From Yersinia similis (GTDB lineage Bacteria > Pseudomonadota > Gammaproteobacteria > Enterobacterales > Enterobacteriaceae): a stretch of DNA of 64,000 nt. Position numbers and translations under genes: made by a program. Position 1 is the stretch's first letter. Each line of letters begins with the position of its first letter. The stretch is taken from NCBI RefSeq assembly GCF_001053095.1, contig NZ_CGBP01000001.1, positions 186,001 to 250,000 on the forward strand, given 5' to 3'. Of the stretch, positions 1 through 7,947 are shown piece after piece. Below the pieces are notes generated by a model. It had not been told where the DNA came from and did not search any database. It saw only the letters and a program-made list of their open reading frames with translations.

Positions 1-220
1 ACCATGAATCGAGCGCCGCCAACTGATCGGGGAACTGGCTACCGCTAGCGATGACGATAGCGGTTACCAACATATTCGTGACCAGATGATGATTAAGCCG
101 TGAAGCCAGAGGCGTCATAAGCTCAGTATGATCGTAGGGTTTTACCGCAATCACCACATCGGAGGCGTGCGCCAGCGGGCTATCGGCAGCGGTGACGGAG
201 ATAACCTTCGCGCCGCCCAT
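1..220 (-). pseudogene. C-terminal SIS-domain fragment of an RpiR/MurR-type regulator, 5' truncated, runs off the window
   Basis: The 73 visible codons read like the second half of a SIS (sugar isomerase) domain: GGAKVISVTAADSPLAHASD, then a TPLASRL stretch typical of the C-terminal end of RpiR-family regulators. The helix-turn-helix and the first half of the SIS fold are missing, because the codon directly before the ATG at 220 is a TGA. No Shine-Dalgarno precedes this ATG, which lies just after the stop of the HAD gene. It looks like the remnant of the local regulator of the sugar operon, left by a deletion. A short independently translated SIS protein is possible but less likely. The 3' end lies outside the window. 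Confidence 0.55.
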
Positions 221-224
221 TCAT

Positions 225-881
225 TTAAGGGGGACTACGTTGTAACAGGTCTGCCACGCGATTCAAGCGCTGCTCCTGCGCGACCTCAACGTTAGACCCG
301 CCGCCCCAAGGGACGACAAAGAACGGCACACCCGCCGCCTCGGCAACGTGTTGATCGACCTCCGTATCGCCGACATAGGCCCACGTACCCGCAGCCAGAC
401 TCATCGCCTCGGCCACCGCCAGCAAATGCCTTGGATCGGGTTTACACACCGGTACCGCATCCGCGCCCAGCGCAACGTCGAACAATGATGACAAACCAAG
501 TTGATCCAGTACCTTGCAGGTTACCGCATGATTTTTGTTGGTACAGACCCCTAAGCGAATACCCGCTTCACACAGCGAAACCAAATCCTCATGCACATGG
601 GGGAAAAAGTGCGTGTGCTCTGCGGGAGCATCCAAATAAGCGCGTAAATAACCATCAAAAGCGCGCTGCTCCGTAACCTCGTTATAGGCGATCCTAAGGT
701 TCTCAAGGATATCGATAATCAATCTCTGTGGCCCATTACCAATGAATTTCTCAACATAAGCCGTATCAAGCTCCGGCCAGTCGTTCAACGCAAAGCCAAC
801 ATTCAGAGCCTTAGTGATATCCGGAGCACTGTCGATCAGCGTCCCATCAAGATCGAAAATAAATGCAGAATAAACAGGCAT
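225..881 (-). CDS. HAD-family phosphatase, phosphoglycolate phosphatase-like
   Basis: A 218-residue HAD hydrolase. Motif I is FDLDGTLIDS near residue 9 (nucleophile and acid Asp). Motif II is around VCTNK near residue 113, the lysine motif is KPDPRHL, and motif IV is YVGDTEVD. The residues between motifs I and II fit a helical C1 cap, as in Gph and beta-phosphoglucomutase-like enzymes. The start at 881 has a good ribosome site (CAGGAG, 8 nt upstream). It is the third gene of a minus-strand operon with the FGGY kinase and aldehyde dehydrogenase, 21 bp after the kinase. It probably dephosphorylates a sugar phosphate or phosphoglycolate by-product; the substrate cannot be read from sequence. Confidence 0.85.
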   Translation of the reverse strand: MPVYSAFIFDLDGTLIDSAPDITKALNVGFALNDWPELDTAYVEKFIGNGPQRLIIDILENLRIAYNEVTEQRAFDGYLRAYLDAPAEHTHFFPHVHEDLVSLCEAGIRLGVCTNKNHAVTCKVLDQLGLSSLFDVALGADAVPVCKPDPRHLLAVAEAMSLAAGTWAYVGDTEVDQHVAEAAGVPFFVVPWGGGSNVEVAQEQRLNRVADLLQRSPP

Positions 882-902
882 AAAGCAGACTCCTGATAAT
901 GA

Positions 903-2468
903 CTACATAAAGGTGGAGTCGCCAAGTTCTGCGAAGGTTCCTCTCAGCAGCGGGTAAAGAGTACGGTAAATGCGCTGAGCCTCAGCAACCACCGCCGCCG
1001 TTGCAAGATCGGGTTGTTCGCGCGTGATAATACGGCAACTCCCCGCCGCGCTCGCCGCATCGGGCCAAACACCGATAGCCACCCCCGCAACCAATGCGGC
1101 ACCGAATGCGGCCCCTTCAGCAGCACCTTCCGTGGTGAGGACATCACAGCCGAAAATATCTGCCTGCATCTGCCGCCATAGGGCCGAACGCGCCCCCCCA
1201 CCGGAAGTTTTCACGACCCGCCCATCAATGCCCAATGGTTTCATCAAGGTGTGCATATCCACGAGGGCGTGGACCCCCCCTTCCATCACGGCACGCACCA
1301 CATCGCCGCGATCATGGCAGGCTGTCAGACCAATGAAGGCACCGCGCGCCGCAGGGTCAGGATGAGGGCAACGTTCACCATTCAGATAAGGTAAGAACAG
1401 CAGACCGCGCGCCCCTGCCGGGCTGGCTGCCGCCTCAGCAACGATCTGCTCAAAAGAAGGCGTGATTTGATCGAAAGAAGGTCCGGTCTGATCAAAAGAA
1501 GGAACTGTCGCACTAACGCCAACACCGCCCACATAAAACGTGTCACGAAACCAACTCATCGCGCCGCCAGCGTTCAGCGAGACCCCCATGCAATGCCATT
1601 TGTCAGCAGCAACATTACAAAAAACCTGTAACCGCCCGTCTGGGTTCGCCTGCGGCGTATCCAATGCCGCCGCAAGGATGCCCGCCGTGCCGATGGTGGT
1701 CTGTAACTCACCTGGTGCGATCACACCGGAACCGAAGGTCTGTATCACTGCATCACCACCACCACCGGCAACGGGCGTGCCTTTGGGGATACCGAACAGT
1801 TCGGCCCCCACCGCAGAGACTTGGCCAGAGATCACTTGCGATTCAAATACGGGTGGCAGTAAAGCGCGGTCAATCCCCACTTTATCAATAAGATCGCTCG
1901 CCCACTGGCGTGTGCGTACATCGAAAAGCCCGGTCCCTGAGGCGTCCGAAACTTCAGTGGCGACCTCCCCCGTCAAACGCAGCCGCAAGTAGTCTTTGGG
2001 GTTCAGTACGGTGGTCATACGAGAGAAGAGCTCAGCTTCATGCTGCTGCATCCACACAATCTTGCCGCCGGTGTAACCCACCAGCATTCGGTTGTTAGTC
2101 GCCGCCAATAATCCTTTTAGCCCCCCCGCCACATCGGTAATCTGCTCGCACTCAGCGCTATTGCGTTGGTCGTTCCAGAGGATTGCTGGGCGCAGCACCT
2201 GATGCGCGACATCAAGTGACACCAACCCATGCATTTGCCCGGATAACCCCACGCAGAGCAACTCCAGCGTTGGCGCTTTGGCCAGTGCTCCCGCCACGGC
2301 TCGACGCGCGCCCTCGACCCACAGCTCAGGGTCCTGCTCAGCCCAACCGAGTTGGGGTTGAGATAATGGGTAACTCGCGGTATCAGCGGCGATCACCGCA
2401 CCGTCGATACCGATCAGCAACGCCTTACAGCCCGAGGTGCCGATATCAATGCCCAAAAGCGCCTGCAT
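903..2468 (-). CDS. FGGY-family carbohydrate kinase, xylulokinase-like
   Basis: A 521-residue FGGY kinase. The N-terminal phosphate loop is LGIDIGTSGCKALLI, the substrate-side motif is ILWNDQRN near residue 96, and the C-terminal ATP-domain signature KTSGGGARSALWRQMQADI lies near residue 425. It is longer than E. coli XylB (484 aa), partly through an insertion near residues 320-341 made of a 7-residue tandem repeat (PSFDQTG, PSFDQIT, PSFEQIV). It starts 3 bp after the aldehyde dehydrogenase stop, so the two are co-transcribed. It is likely to phosphorylate a ketopentose such as xylulose, but no isomerase (XylA) is visible nearby, so another ketose or polyol remains possible. Confidence 0.8.
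   Translation of the reverse strand: MQALLGIDIGTSGCKALLIGIDGAVIAADTASYPLSQPQLGWAEQDPELWVEGARRAVAGALAKAPTLELLCVGLSGQMHGLVSLDVAHQVLRPAILWNDQRNSAECEQITDVAGGLKGLLAATNNRMLVGYTGGKIVWMQQHEAELFSRMTTVLNPKDYLRLRLTGEVATEVSDASGTGLFDVRTRQWASDLIDKVGIDRALLPPVFESQVISGQVSAVGAELFGIPKGTPVAGGGGDAVIQTFGSGVIAPGELQTTIGTAGILAAALDTPQANPDGRLQVFCNVAADKWHCMGVSLNAGGAMSWFRDTFYVGGVGVSATVPSFDQTGPSFDQITPSFEQIVAEAAASPAGARGLLFLPYLNGERCPHPDPAARGAFIGLTACHDRGDVVRAVMEGGVHALVDMHTLMKPLGIDGRVVKTSGGGARSALWRQMQADIFGCDVLTTEGAAEGAAFGAALVAGVAIGVWPDAASAAGSCRIITREQPDLATAAVVAEAQRIYRTLYPLLRGTFAELGDSTFM
1446..1508. repeat. In-frame 21-bp tandem repeat (3 units) inside the FGGY kinase gene
   Basis: Three adjacent 21-bp units at 1446-1466, 1467-1487 and 1488-1508 share the core TCAAAAGAAGG or TCGAAAGAAGG. 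The unit is a multiple of three, so it adds 7-residue blocks (PSFxQxx) to the kinase without shifting the frame. Confidence 0.85.
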
Positions 2469-2471
2469 GGT

Positions 2472-3968
2472 TTAGTACCCGATACCGTGATACAAGCGGA
2501 TGTGCTTGAAATTGAAATACTCCAGCAACCCCTCACGGCCATGCTCGTAGCCCAAACCACTTTGCTTACGCCCACCATAGGGCGCATTCATCATGCTGGC
2601 ATCGACATTATTGATTGCCACATTGCCGTAGTCCAACGCCGCTGACAGCCAGTGAATAACCGCCAGATCCCGTGCATAGACGTAAGCCGCCAGCCCATAG
2701 GGCGTATCATTGGCTAGGTTAATCACTTCATTGATATCATCAAAAGAGGCTAAACCAACCAGCGGGCCAAACGTCTCTTCGGTCATGACGCGCATTTGGT
2801 GCGTGCAGTCAGCCACCACGGTCGGACGGAAGAAATAGCCCTTGGCATATTCCGCCCCCTCCGGCGCGCGCCCCCCAGCAACCAACCGTGCCCCCTTTGC
2901 CAGAGCATCCTCAAGGTGCGCACACGTTTTGTTCAGTGGCTCCGCAGAGGCCATCGCGCCCAAGTCCGCCGCCGGATCGTCCAAGCCATTGCGCAAGCGC
3001 AACCCATCAGCGGCCACGCCCATTTTGCTCACAAACTCTTGATAGCATGAACGGTGGATATAAATACGATTGATCGCAATGCAGACCTGCCCACAGTTGC
3101 GAAAGCTACGACGCACCGCCCCCTTAACCGCGGCATCCACATCTGCGCAGGCGGTCACCACCATCGGACAATTGCCGCCGAGTTCGAGCGACAAACGTTT
3201 GACCTGCGGACAGCTTTGCTGGATATGTAAACCGACCGCGCTGGAACCGGTAAAGGCTATTTTATCGACCTGAGGATGTTCAACCAGCGCCTGCCCAACC
3301 AGCTCCCCCTTCCCCGTCAACACATTGACGACACCTGCAGGAATGCCCGCTTCAAGGCATTTTTCAGCGATGGCCAGTGCCGTGTAGGGTGTTATTTCAG
3401 CAGGCTTGATAATAAGGGTACAGCCTGCGGCAAGGCTGGCGCACAGCTTCCATCCCACCAATTCGGCCGGGTAATTCCAAGGGGTAATCGCCCCCACCAC
3501 CCCAACCGGTTCTCGCACTACAAGGCTTTGAAAATCCGGCGGTTCATTCGGCACAACATCGCCTTGCACGCGGGTCGCTTCTTCGCCATAGAAATGACAA
3601 GTTTCGGCGAGCTTAAGAATTTCACCTTGGGCTTCGTTAACCGGTTTACCCTGCTCGATTGTCATGATCCGCGCCATGTTCAGGGCATCGGCGGCGATCA
3701 AATCGCCCAAACGATGCAACGCATTCGCACGGGTCTTTGGCCGTTCGGCGGCCCAGGCAGGAAAAGCGCGGCGCGCCGCAGCAACCGCCTCTTCGATCTC
3801 CTCTGGGGTGGCAGCCGCGAGATGACCGATCACCTCCCCGGTAGCGGGGTTTTCCACTGGCAGACGCCCCCCCGCACCTTTGCGGAACTCGCCATTGATA
3901 AATAAAGTGCCGTCTAACGCGGCAATCGACTTGAGGAGAGCTTTATTTTTTTCATGATACTCATTCAT
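2472..3968 (-). CDS. NAD(P)-dependent aldehyde dehydrogenase, probable 2-oxoglutarate semialdehyde (2,5-dioxopentanoate) or succinate semialdehyde type
   Basis: A 498-residue aldehyde dehydrogenase. It has the cofactor-loop motif FTGSSAVG near residue 240, the general-base glutamate in LELGGNCP, and the catalytic cysteine in NCGQVCIAINR near residue 294. The start at 3968 has GGAG 7 nt upstream. It is the first gene of the minus operon and diverges from a XylX-like dehydratase gene. In Caulobacter-type Weimberg pathways, a 2-keto-3-deoxy-pentonate dehydratase (XylX) and a 2-oxoglutarate semialdehyde dehydrogenase (XylA) act in sequence. That pairing supports the assignment here, but the substrate is inferred from context only. 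Confidence 0.75.
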   Translation of the reverse strand: MNEYHEKNKALLKSIAALDGTLFINGEFRKGAGGRLPVENPATGEVIGHLAAATPEEIEEAVAAARRAFPAWAAERPKTRANALHRLGDLIAADALNMARIMTIEQGKPVNEAQGEILKLAETCHFYGEEATRVQGDVVPNEPPDFQSLVVREPVGVVGAITPWNYPAELVGWKLCASLAAGCTLIIKPAEITPYTALAIAEKCLEAGIPAGVVNVLTGKGELVGQALVEHPQVDKIAFTGSSAVGLHIQQSCPQVKRLSLELGGNCPMVVTACADVDAAVKGAVRRSFRNCGQVCIAINRIYIHRSCYQEFVSKMGVAADGLRLRNGLDDPAADLGAMASAEPLNKTCAHLEDALAKGARLVAGGRAPEGAEYAKGYFFRPTVVADCTHQMRVMTEETFGPLVGLASFDDINEVINLANDTPYGLAAYVYARDLAVIHWLSAALDYGNVAINNVDASMMNAPYGGRKQSGLGYEHGREGLLEYFNFKHIRLYHGIGY

Positions 3969-4034
3969 GTTGCGTCTCCGTCGCCTTCATCTGCAGTTGA
4001 ACCCGTGGTTTAGCCCGATGCGGATCATAACTCA

Positions 4035-4049
4035 TCTAGTTTTACTAGA
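4035..4049. promoter_or_regulatory. Putative operator, copy 1 (palindrome TCTAGT-TTT-ACTAGA)
   Basis: A perfect inverted repeat with 6-bp arms and a 3-bp centre, 66 bp upstream of the aldehyde dehydrogenase start. An identical 15-bp copy lies at 4281-4295. Two identical palindromes in one divergent promoter suggest a dimeric repressor that can bind both promoters, possibly with looping. The regulator is not identified; the truncated SIS regulator is one candidate. Confidence 0.65.
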
Positions 4050-4280
4050 TTCTTCCATCAAAAAAAACAACAATTTTACAACAATTGAGTTACAATTAAT
4101 TAAAATGTGAGCAACCCCGCAGGTTTGCCGCTTCTTATTATTCCTTGTTTTTCCCTTTTTTATCATTAAGTTAAAGCTGAAACTAACGTGTGTAGCCGCT
4201 AAAACAGGCTTTTTGATGAGGTATCTAAAAATAGACCACTGTTTGTGCGAACAACATTTTTGAGCACTTCCAAACCAATA

Positions 4281-4295
4281 TCTAGTTTTACTAGA
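4281..4295. promoter_or_regulatory. Putative operator, copy 2 (palindrome TCTAGT-TTT-ACTAGA)
   Basis: Identical to the copy at 4035-4049, with centres 246 bp apart. It lies 23 bp upstream of the FAH-family start codon and just before its ribosome site (AGAGGAG), so bound repressor would block the promoter or early elongation. Confidence 0.65.
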
Positions 4296-4318
4296 AATCA
4301 TAAAAGAGGAGATGCCCC

Positions 4319-5461
4319 ATGCTGCCCACTTCACTCACCAATGCCAAACTTGTTGGTCGGGTCTGGCGGCCCGGTATAGGCCCATCTGTTGTCATCGTGC
4401 GTAATCACATCTTGTACGACATAACCGAGGCGGTCATCTCAATGGCCGATTTTCTGGAGGACCACCCAGCGGAACGCTTCACAACGTTGACTGGCGAACC
4501 ACTAGGCACCATTGATGACCTGATCCTGACCCCCGCCGAGATGGGCTATCACTCAAACCGCCCTTGTTTGCTGGCCCCCTGCGATTTTCAAGCACTGAAA
4601 GCCTGCGGTGTGACCTTTGCTCAAAGTATGGTCGAGCGGGTTATCGACGAACGTACCGCCGGTGATCCGGACCAAGCCGATGCATTGCGCCAACGTATTG
4701 GCGCAGTTATCGGTAGCAGCCTATCAAATATTCAGGCTGGCTCAGATCAAGCGGCCAAGGTCAAAGCCGCCTTGATCGCAGAAGGCCTGTGGTCGCAATA
4801 CCTCGAAGTTGGCATTGGTCCCGACGCGGAGATTTTCACTAAATCGCAACCCATGTCGGCGGTCGGTTATGGTGCGCAGATCGGTGTTAACCGCATTTCG
4901 GTATGGAGCAACTCGGAACCCGAGGTGGTGTTGGCCGTGGACAGCCAGAGCAATATCTGTGGGGCAACGCTTGGCAACGATGTGAATCTACGTGATATAG
5001 AAGGCCGCTCGGCGCTGCTGTTGGGCAAGGCGAAAGACAACAATGCCTCTTGCGCTATCGGGCCATTTATTCGCCTCTTTGATGACCACTTCACACTAAA
5101 CGACATTGAACACGCAAGTTTAACCCTGACGGTCACGGGTGCCGATGGCTTTAACATGTCGGGTAGCTCGAACATGGCCGAGATCAGCCGTAAACCTACT
5201 GATCTGGTCTGGCAAACGTGCAATACATCGCACCAGTACCCCGATGGCTTTATGTTGTTTCTCGGCACCCTGTTCGCTCCGACTCAAGATCGCGCCCAAC
5301 AAAACGCGGGCTTTACCCACCAGCCAGGTGATCTGGTTGAAATCTCAACACCGCTCTTGGGAACCCTACACAATACGGTGGTCTACTCCGACGAAGCCGT
5401 TCCCTGGACCTACGGAACCCGTGCGCTGATGCGTAACCTCGCCAAACGGGGGGTGCTGTGA
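4319..5461 (+). CDS. FAH-family protein, XylX-like 2-keto-3-deoxy-pentonate dehydratase candidate
   Basis: A 380-residue protein with the N-terminal pattern LVGRVWRPGIGPSVV and a C-terminal fumarylacetoacetate-hydrolase-like domain. Length and N-terminus resemble the roughly 390-residue XylX class of Caulobacter (2-keto-3-deoxy-D-xylonate dehydratase) rather than the shorter FAH isomerases. The start has a strong AGAGGAG site. It leads a plus-strand operon and overlaps the next gene by 4 bp (GTGA). With the divergent aldehyde dehydrogenase it could convert a 2-keto-3-deoxy sugar acid to 2-oxoglutarate. No sugar-acid dehydratase (XylD) or lactonase is present, so the pathway here is incomplete or uses another entry substrate. 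Confidence 0.65.
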   Translation: MLPTSLTNAKLVGRVWRPGIGPSVVIVRNHILYDITEAVISMADFLEDHPAERFTTLTGEPLGTIDDLILTPAEMGYHSNRPCLLAPCDFQALKACGVTFAQSMVERVIDERTAGDPDQADALRQRIGAVIGSSLSNIQAGSDQAAKVKAALIAEGLWSQYLEVGIGPDAEIFTKSQPMSAVGYGAQIGVNRISVWSNSEPEVVLAVDSQSNICGATLGNDVNLRDIEGRSALLLGKAKDNNASCAIGPFIRLFDDHFTLNDIEHASLTLTVTGADGFNMSGSSNMAEISRKPTDLVWQTCNTSHQYPDGFMLFLGTLFAPTQDRAQQNAGFTHQPGDLVEISTPLLGTLHNTVVYSDEAVPWTYGTRALMRNLAKRGVL

Positions 5462-6423
5462 GCGAATCAAGAATGAGATTGGTCGTCACCGATCAGGCTT
5501 TCGGCAATACCGTTTATGAACAAGCGGCGGCCAACGCGGTTGGTGCCGATTTCGCCGCCTATCAATGCCGCACTGAAGATGAAACGCAGGGTGCGGTGCA
5601 GGACGCAGATGTTGTGTTGAACAACTTCGCCCCTATGACCGAGCGGGTGATGGCGGCCATGAAGCCCGGTGCGGTGATCGTGCGATACGGCGTCGGTGTC
5701 GATAACATCGATCTTCCTGCGGCCAGAAAACTGGGTATGCGTATTTGTAATGTGCCGGATTATGGCATTGAAGAGGTTGCCGACCACGCTGCCGCCATGA
5801 CATTGGCGTTAACACGCAAACTGGGGCGCTACGAGGCAGGGATCCGTAGCGGCAAGTGGAAAATTGACCAGATGGTCGATGGCGTGCGGTCATTGCGTGA
5901 CACCACGGTAGGAGTGATCGGCCTTGGCCGCATCGCCCGCGCCTATGCGACGCGAATGGCGGTTTTCGGTTGCCGTATCATCGGCTTCGATCCGTATGTC
6001 ACCGATACAGAAGCCCGTTCGGCGGGGATCGAGCCGTTGCCACAGGATAAGGTCATCGCCTCAGCCCATGTGCTGTCGCTACATGTTCCGCTAACGCCTG
6101 AAACTCGCTATCTGATCGATACCACCGCCATCGCACATATGCCTGAGGGCGCGATCTTGATCAACTGCTCTCGTGGCGGGCTGGTGAATGAGGCAGCCTT
6201 AGTTGAGGCATTGACCCGTGGTCACCTGTCGGGAGCCGGACTCGACGTATTCGAGCAAGAACCCCTTCCGGCTGATTCGGCATTGCGTAAAGCGCCCCAT
6301 CTACTTATCTCGCCCCATGCCGCTTTTTTCTCGGATGCGTCGGTCAAAAAACTACAACAACTGGCCTCTGAAGAGGCCTTACGAGGACTGCGCGGTGAGC
6401 CACTGCGCTGCCCACTGACTTAA
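5458..6423 (+). CDS. D-isomer-specific 2-hydroxyacid dehydrogenase (NAD-dependent)
   Basis: A 321-residue enzyme with the family layout. The Rossmann motif VGVIGLGRIARAYA lies near residue 151, followed by an acidic residue ending the second strand (IGFDPY). Catalytic residues sit in the usual places: Arg in NCSRGGLVNE, Glu in DVFEQEPLP, and His in ISPHAAFFSD. It starts with GTG, overlapping the upstream stop by 4 bp, so translation is coupled. It is likely to oxidise a 2-hydroxy acid or reduce a 2-keto acid in the sugar-acid pathway. The substrate (glycerate, erythronate or aldonate type) cannot be assigned. Confidence 0.85.
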   Translation: MSESRMRLVVTDQAFGNTVYEQAAANAVGADFAAYQCRTEDETQGAVQDADVVLNNFAPMTERVMAAMKPGAVIVRYGVGVDNIDLPAARKLGMRICNVPDYGIEEVADHAAAMTLALTRKLGRYEAGIRSGKWKIDQMVDGVRSLRDTTVGVIGLGRIARAYATRMAVFGCRIIGFDPYVTDTEARSAGIEPLPQDKVIASAHVLSLHVPLTPETRYLIDTTAIAHMPEGAILINCSRGGLVNEAALVEALTRGHLSGAGLDVFEQEPLPADSALRKAPHLLISPHAAFFSDASVKKLQQLASEEALRGLRGEPLRCPLT

Positions 6424-6430
6424 GGGGAAG

Positions 6431-7267
6431 ATGATGAATGACAACGAAAAGCTGTCTGATCTCGAAAAGCGATCTGATCTCGAAAAGCGGCCTGATCTCG
6501 AAAAACAGTCTTATCCCGAAAAACAGAGTCTATCTGGGAAACGGGCGCTGGTGACAGGTGCGGGTCAGGGTATCGGTGCTGCAATCGCTGAAGGGCTGGC
6601 GGCAACCGGTGCTGAAGTGATCTGTACCGATATTTTACGCGAACGTGCCGAAGCAACCGCGCAAATGCTGAACGCCAAGGGCTACAACGTGTGGGCTGAG
6701 GTACTGGACGTTACCGAAAGCGCAGGGATTGATGCTCTGGCCGCTACGTTACCTCCGTTGGACGTACTGGTCTGCAATGCCGGGATTGTGACCCATACCC
6801 CGGCTGAAGAGATGACCGACGCGGACTGGGATAAGGTCATCGCCGTCAATTTGACCGGCGTGTTCCGCACCTGTCGTGGCTTTGGCCGCCGGATGCTTGA
6901 GGCTGGCCGCGGTTCGATCATCAATATCGGCTCGATATCGGGCCAAATCGTTAATGTGCCGCAGCCGCAGTGTCACTACAATGCATCGAAGGCGGGAGTA
7001 CACCATTTGACCAAGTCTCTGGCGGTAGAGTGGGCAACACGCGGCGTTCGCGTCAATGCCGTCGCCCCCACTTATATAGAAACACCACTGATACAAGGGT
7101 TGACCAGCCAGCCGGGGCGGATATCACGATGGCTCGATATGACCCCCATGGAGCGGTTAGGAAGCCCCCATGAAATTGCTTCCGTGGTACAGTTTTTGGC
7201 TTCTGATGCCTCCAGCTTGCTGACAGGTTCAATCATTACTGCCGATGCTGGATATACCAGCATCTGA
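6431..7267 (+). CDS. Short-chain dehydrogenase/reductase with a repeat-rich N-terminal extension
   Basis: A 278-residue classical SDR. It has the cofactor motif VTGAGQGIG near residue 39, NAG near residue 115, a catalytic serine in INIGSISG, and YNASK as the YxxxK motif. The first 32 residues are an added charged segment built from 6-residue repeats (LSDLEK, RSDLEK, RPDLEK, QSYPEK) encoded by an 18-bp tandem repeat. Without it the enzyme has the usual 245-250 residues. It follows the 2-hydroxyacid dehydrogenase by 7 bp, with AAGGGGAAG as ribosome site. It probably oxidises a sugar or polyol, either as pathway entry (XylB-like) or as a polyol dehydrogenase. Confidence 0.85.
   Translation: MMNDNEKLSDLEKRSDLEKRPDLEKQSYPEKQSLSGKRALVTGAGQGIGAAIAEGLAATGAEVICTDILRERAEATAQMLNAKGYNVWAEVLDVTESAGIDALAATLPPLDVLVCNAGIVTHTPAEEMTDADWDKVIAVNLTGVFRTCRGFGRRMLEAGRGSIINIGSISGQIVNVPQPQCHYNASKAGVHHLTKSLAVEWATRGVRVNAVAPTYIETPLIQGLTSQPGRISRWLDMTPMERLGSPHEIASVVQFLASDASSLLTGSIITADAGYTSI
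6452..6523. repeat. In-frame 18-bp tandem repeat (4 units) at the 5' end of the SDR gene
   Basis: Units at 6452-6469, 6470-6487, 6488-6505 and 6506-6523 share the core CTGATCTCGAAAA. The fourth is degenerate. It encodes 6-residue blocks ahead of the Rossmann fold, where length changes should be tolerated. Confidence 0.9.
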
Positions 7268-7336
7268 GGGAGATTAAGGAGGAACAGAGGAACACGTGCT
7301 GACAGCGGAGAGAATCAGCAGATGGTAAAGACGCAT

Positions 7337-7591
7337 TTAAGGCGCAGTCATCGCTTCCAGCGCAATCAAATACACCAACGCCTCTTCACGGGTGTGATGA
7401 CACATCTCTCGCATCGCTTGCAAGCTGGCACATACCGTTGGGCGCAATGGTGAGTAAAAAATGCCACAACGCATGTTGTCATCCAAGTGTATACAACGAG
7501 TATTGGCCGGTTTGCCCAATGGCATACCGGGGATCGGGCTGGAAATCGAAGGTGCAATACAGCAGGCTCCGCAATCTGAGCGACAGTCCAT
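7337..7591 (-). CDS. yeiW: YeiW, UPF0153 cysteine-cluster (YkgJ-type) protein
   Basis: An 84-residue protein starting [11 protein letters not shown]. It has the conserved cysteine pattern of the UPF0153 family (CxxxCGACC near the N-terminus, then C-I-H-L, C-G-I-F and C-A-S), which probably binds a metal, zinc or iron-sulfur. It is close to E. coli YeiW in length and motifs. Function is unknown. It is a single gene converging with the SDR on the other side. Confidence 0.85.
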   Translation of the reverse strand: MDCRSDCGACCIAPSISSPIPGMPLGKPANTRCIHLDDNMRCGIFYSPLRPTVCASLQAMREMCHHTREEALVYLIALEAMTAP

Positions 7592-7740
7592 CAGCAGGCT
7601 CCTGTGAGCAAGTAAAATAAGAGCAGAGAGGGGAATAACAGGTGAATAAGGCCGGACAATAGCAACCGCGGCGTTAAACTACCAGCACTCTCCTCCCGCC
7701 CCCATCAAACAATGCATTTTACTCATTGCCAATCACTGGC

Positions 7741-7795
7741 CTATTTATCAAAACAAGTCTATTTATCAATACAAGCCTATTCATCTGTTTACAGC
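7741..7795. repeat. 18-bp intergenic tandem repeat, about 3 units
   Basis: Units CTATTTATCAAAACAAGT (7741-7758) and CTATTTATCAATACAAGC (7759-7776) are followed by a degenerate third unit. Confidence 0.8.
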
Positions 7796-7809
7796 CTCAC
7801 AGGTACGGT

Positions 7810-7827
7810 GTACCATTCAGCTAGTAC
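7810..7827. promoter_or_regulatory. TrpR-operator-like palindrome upstream of mtr
   Basis: GTACCATTCAGCTAGTAC matches the trp operator core GTACTAGTTAACTAGTAC at 14 of 18 positions, with a perfect right half CTAGTAC. E. coli mtr is known to be repressed by TrpR, so this is the expected site. It lies about 120 bp upstream of the start codon. Confidence 0.6.
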
Positions 7828-7947
7828 AAAAGAGCTGTAACCGTAATACTGCACGGCGATGACTTAATTTGGTTACTCTCATTGACTATAACGATTCTCA
7901 CTTAATATAAAGAAGTTACCCGCAGCCGGGTATCTCAGGAGCAATAG

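Larger units (their letters stand above)
3969..4318. other. Divergent promoter region of the sugar-acid locus
   Basis: A 350-bp AT-rich spacer between the aldehyde dehydrogenase (minus) and the FAH-family gene (plus). It contains two copies of a 15-bp palindrome, one close to each start codon. I see no credible gene here; the 100-codon minus ORF at 4032-4334 has no protein-like composition and spans both operator copies. Confidence 0.7.
7592..7947. other. Intergenic region upstream of mtr
   Basis: A 356-bp spacer with no gene. It holds an 18-bp tandem repeat (7741-7795), a TrpR-operator-like palindrome (7810-7827) and the mtr ribosome site (CAGGAG at about 7936). Confidence 0.7.

Noticed and set aside
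4032..4334. 100-codon minus ORF in the divergent sugar-acid spacer
   Set aside because: It covers both operator copies and the opposite gene's ribosome site and has low-complexity composition.
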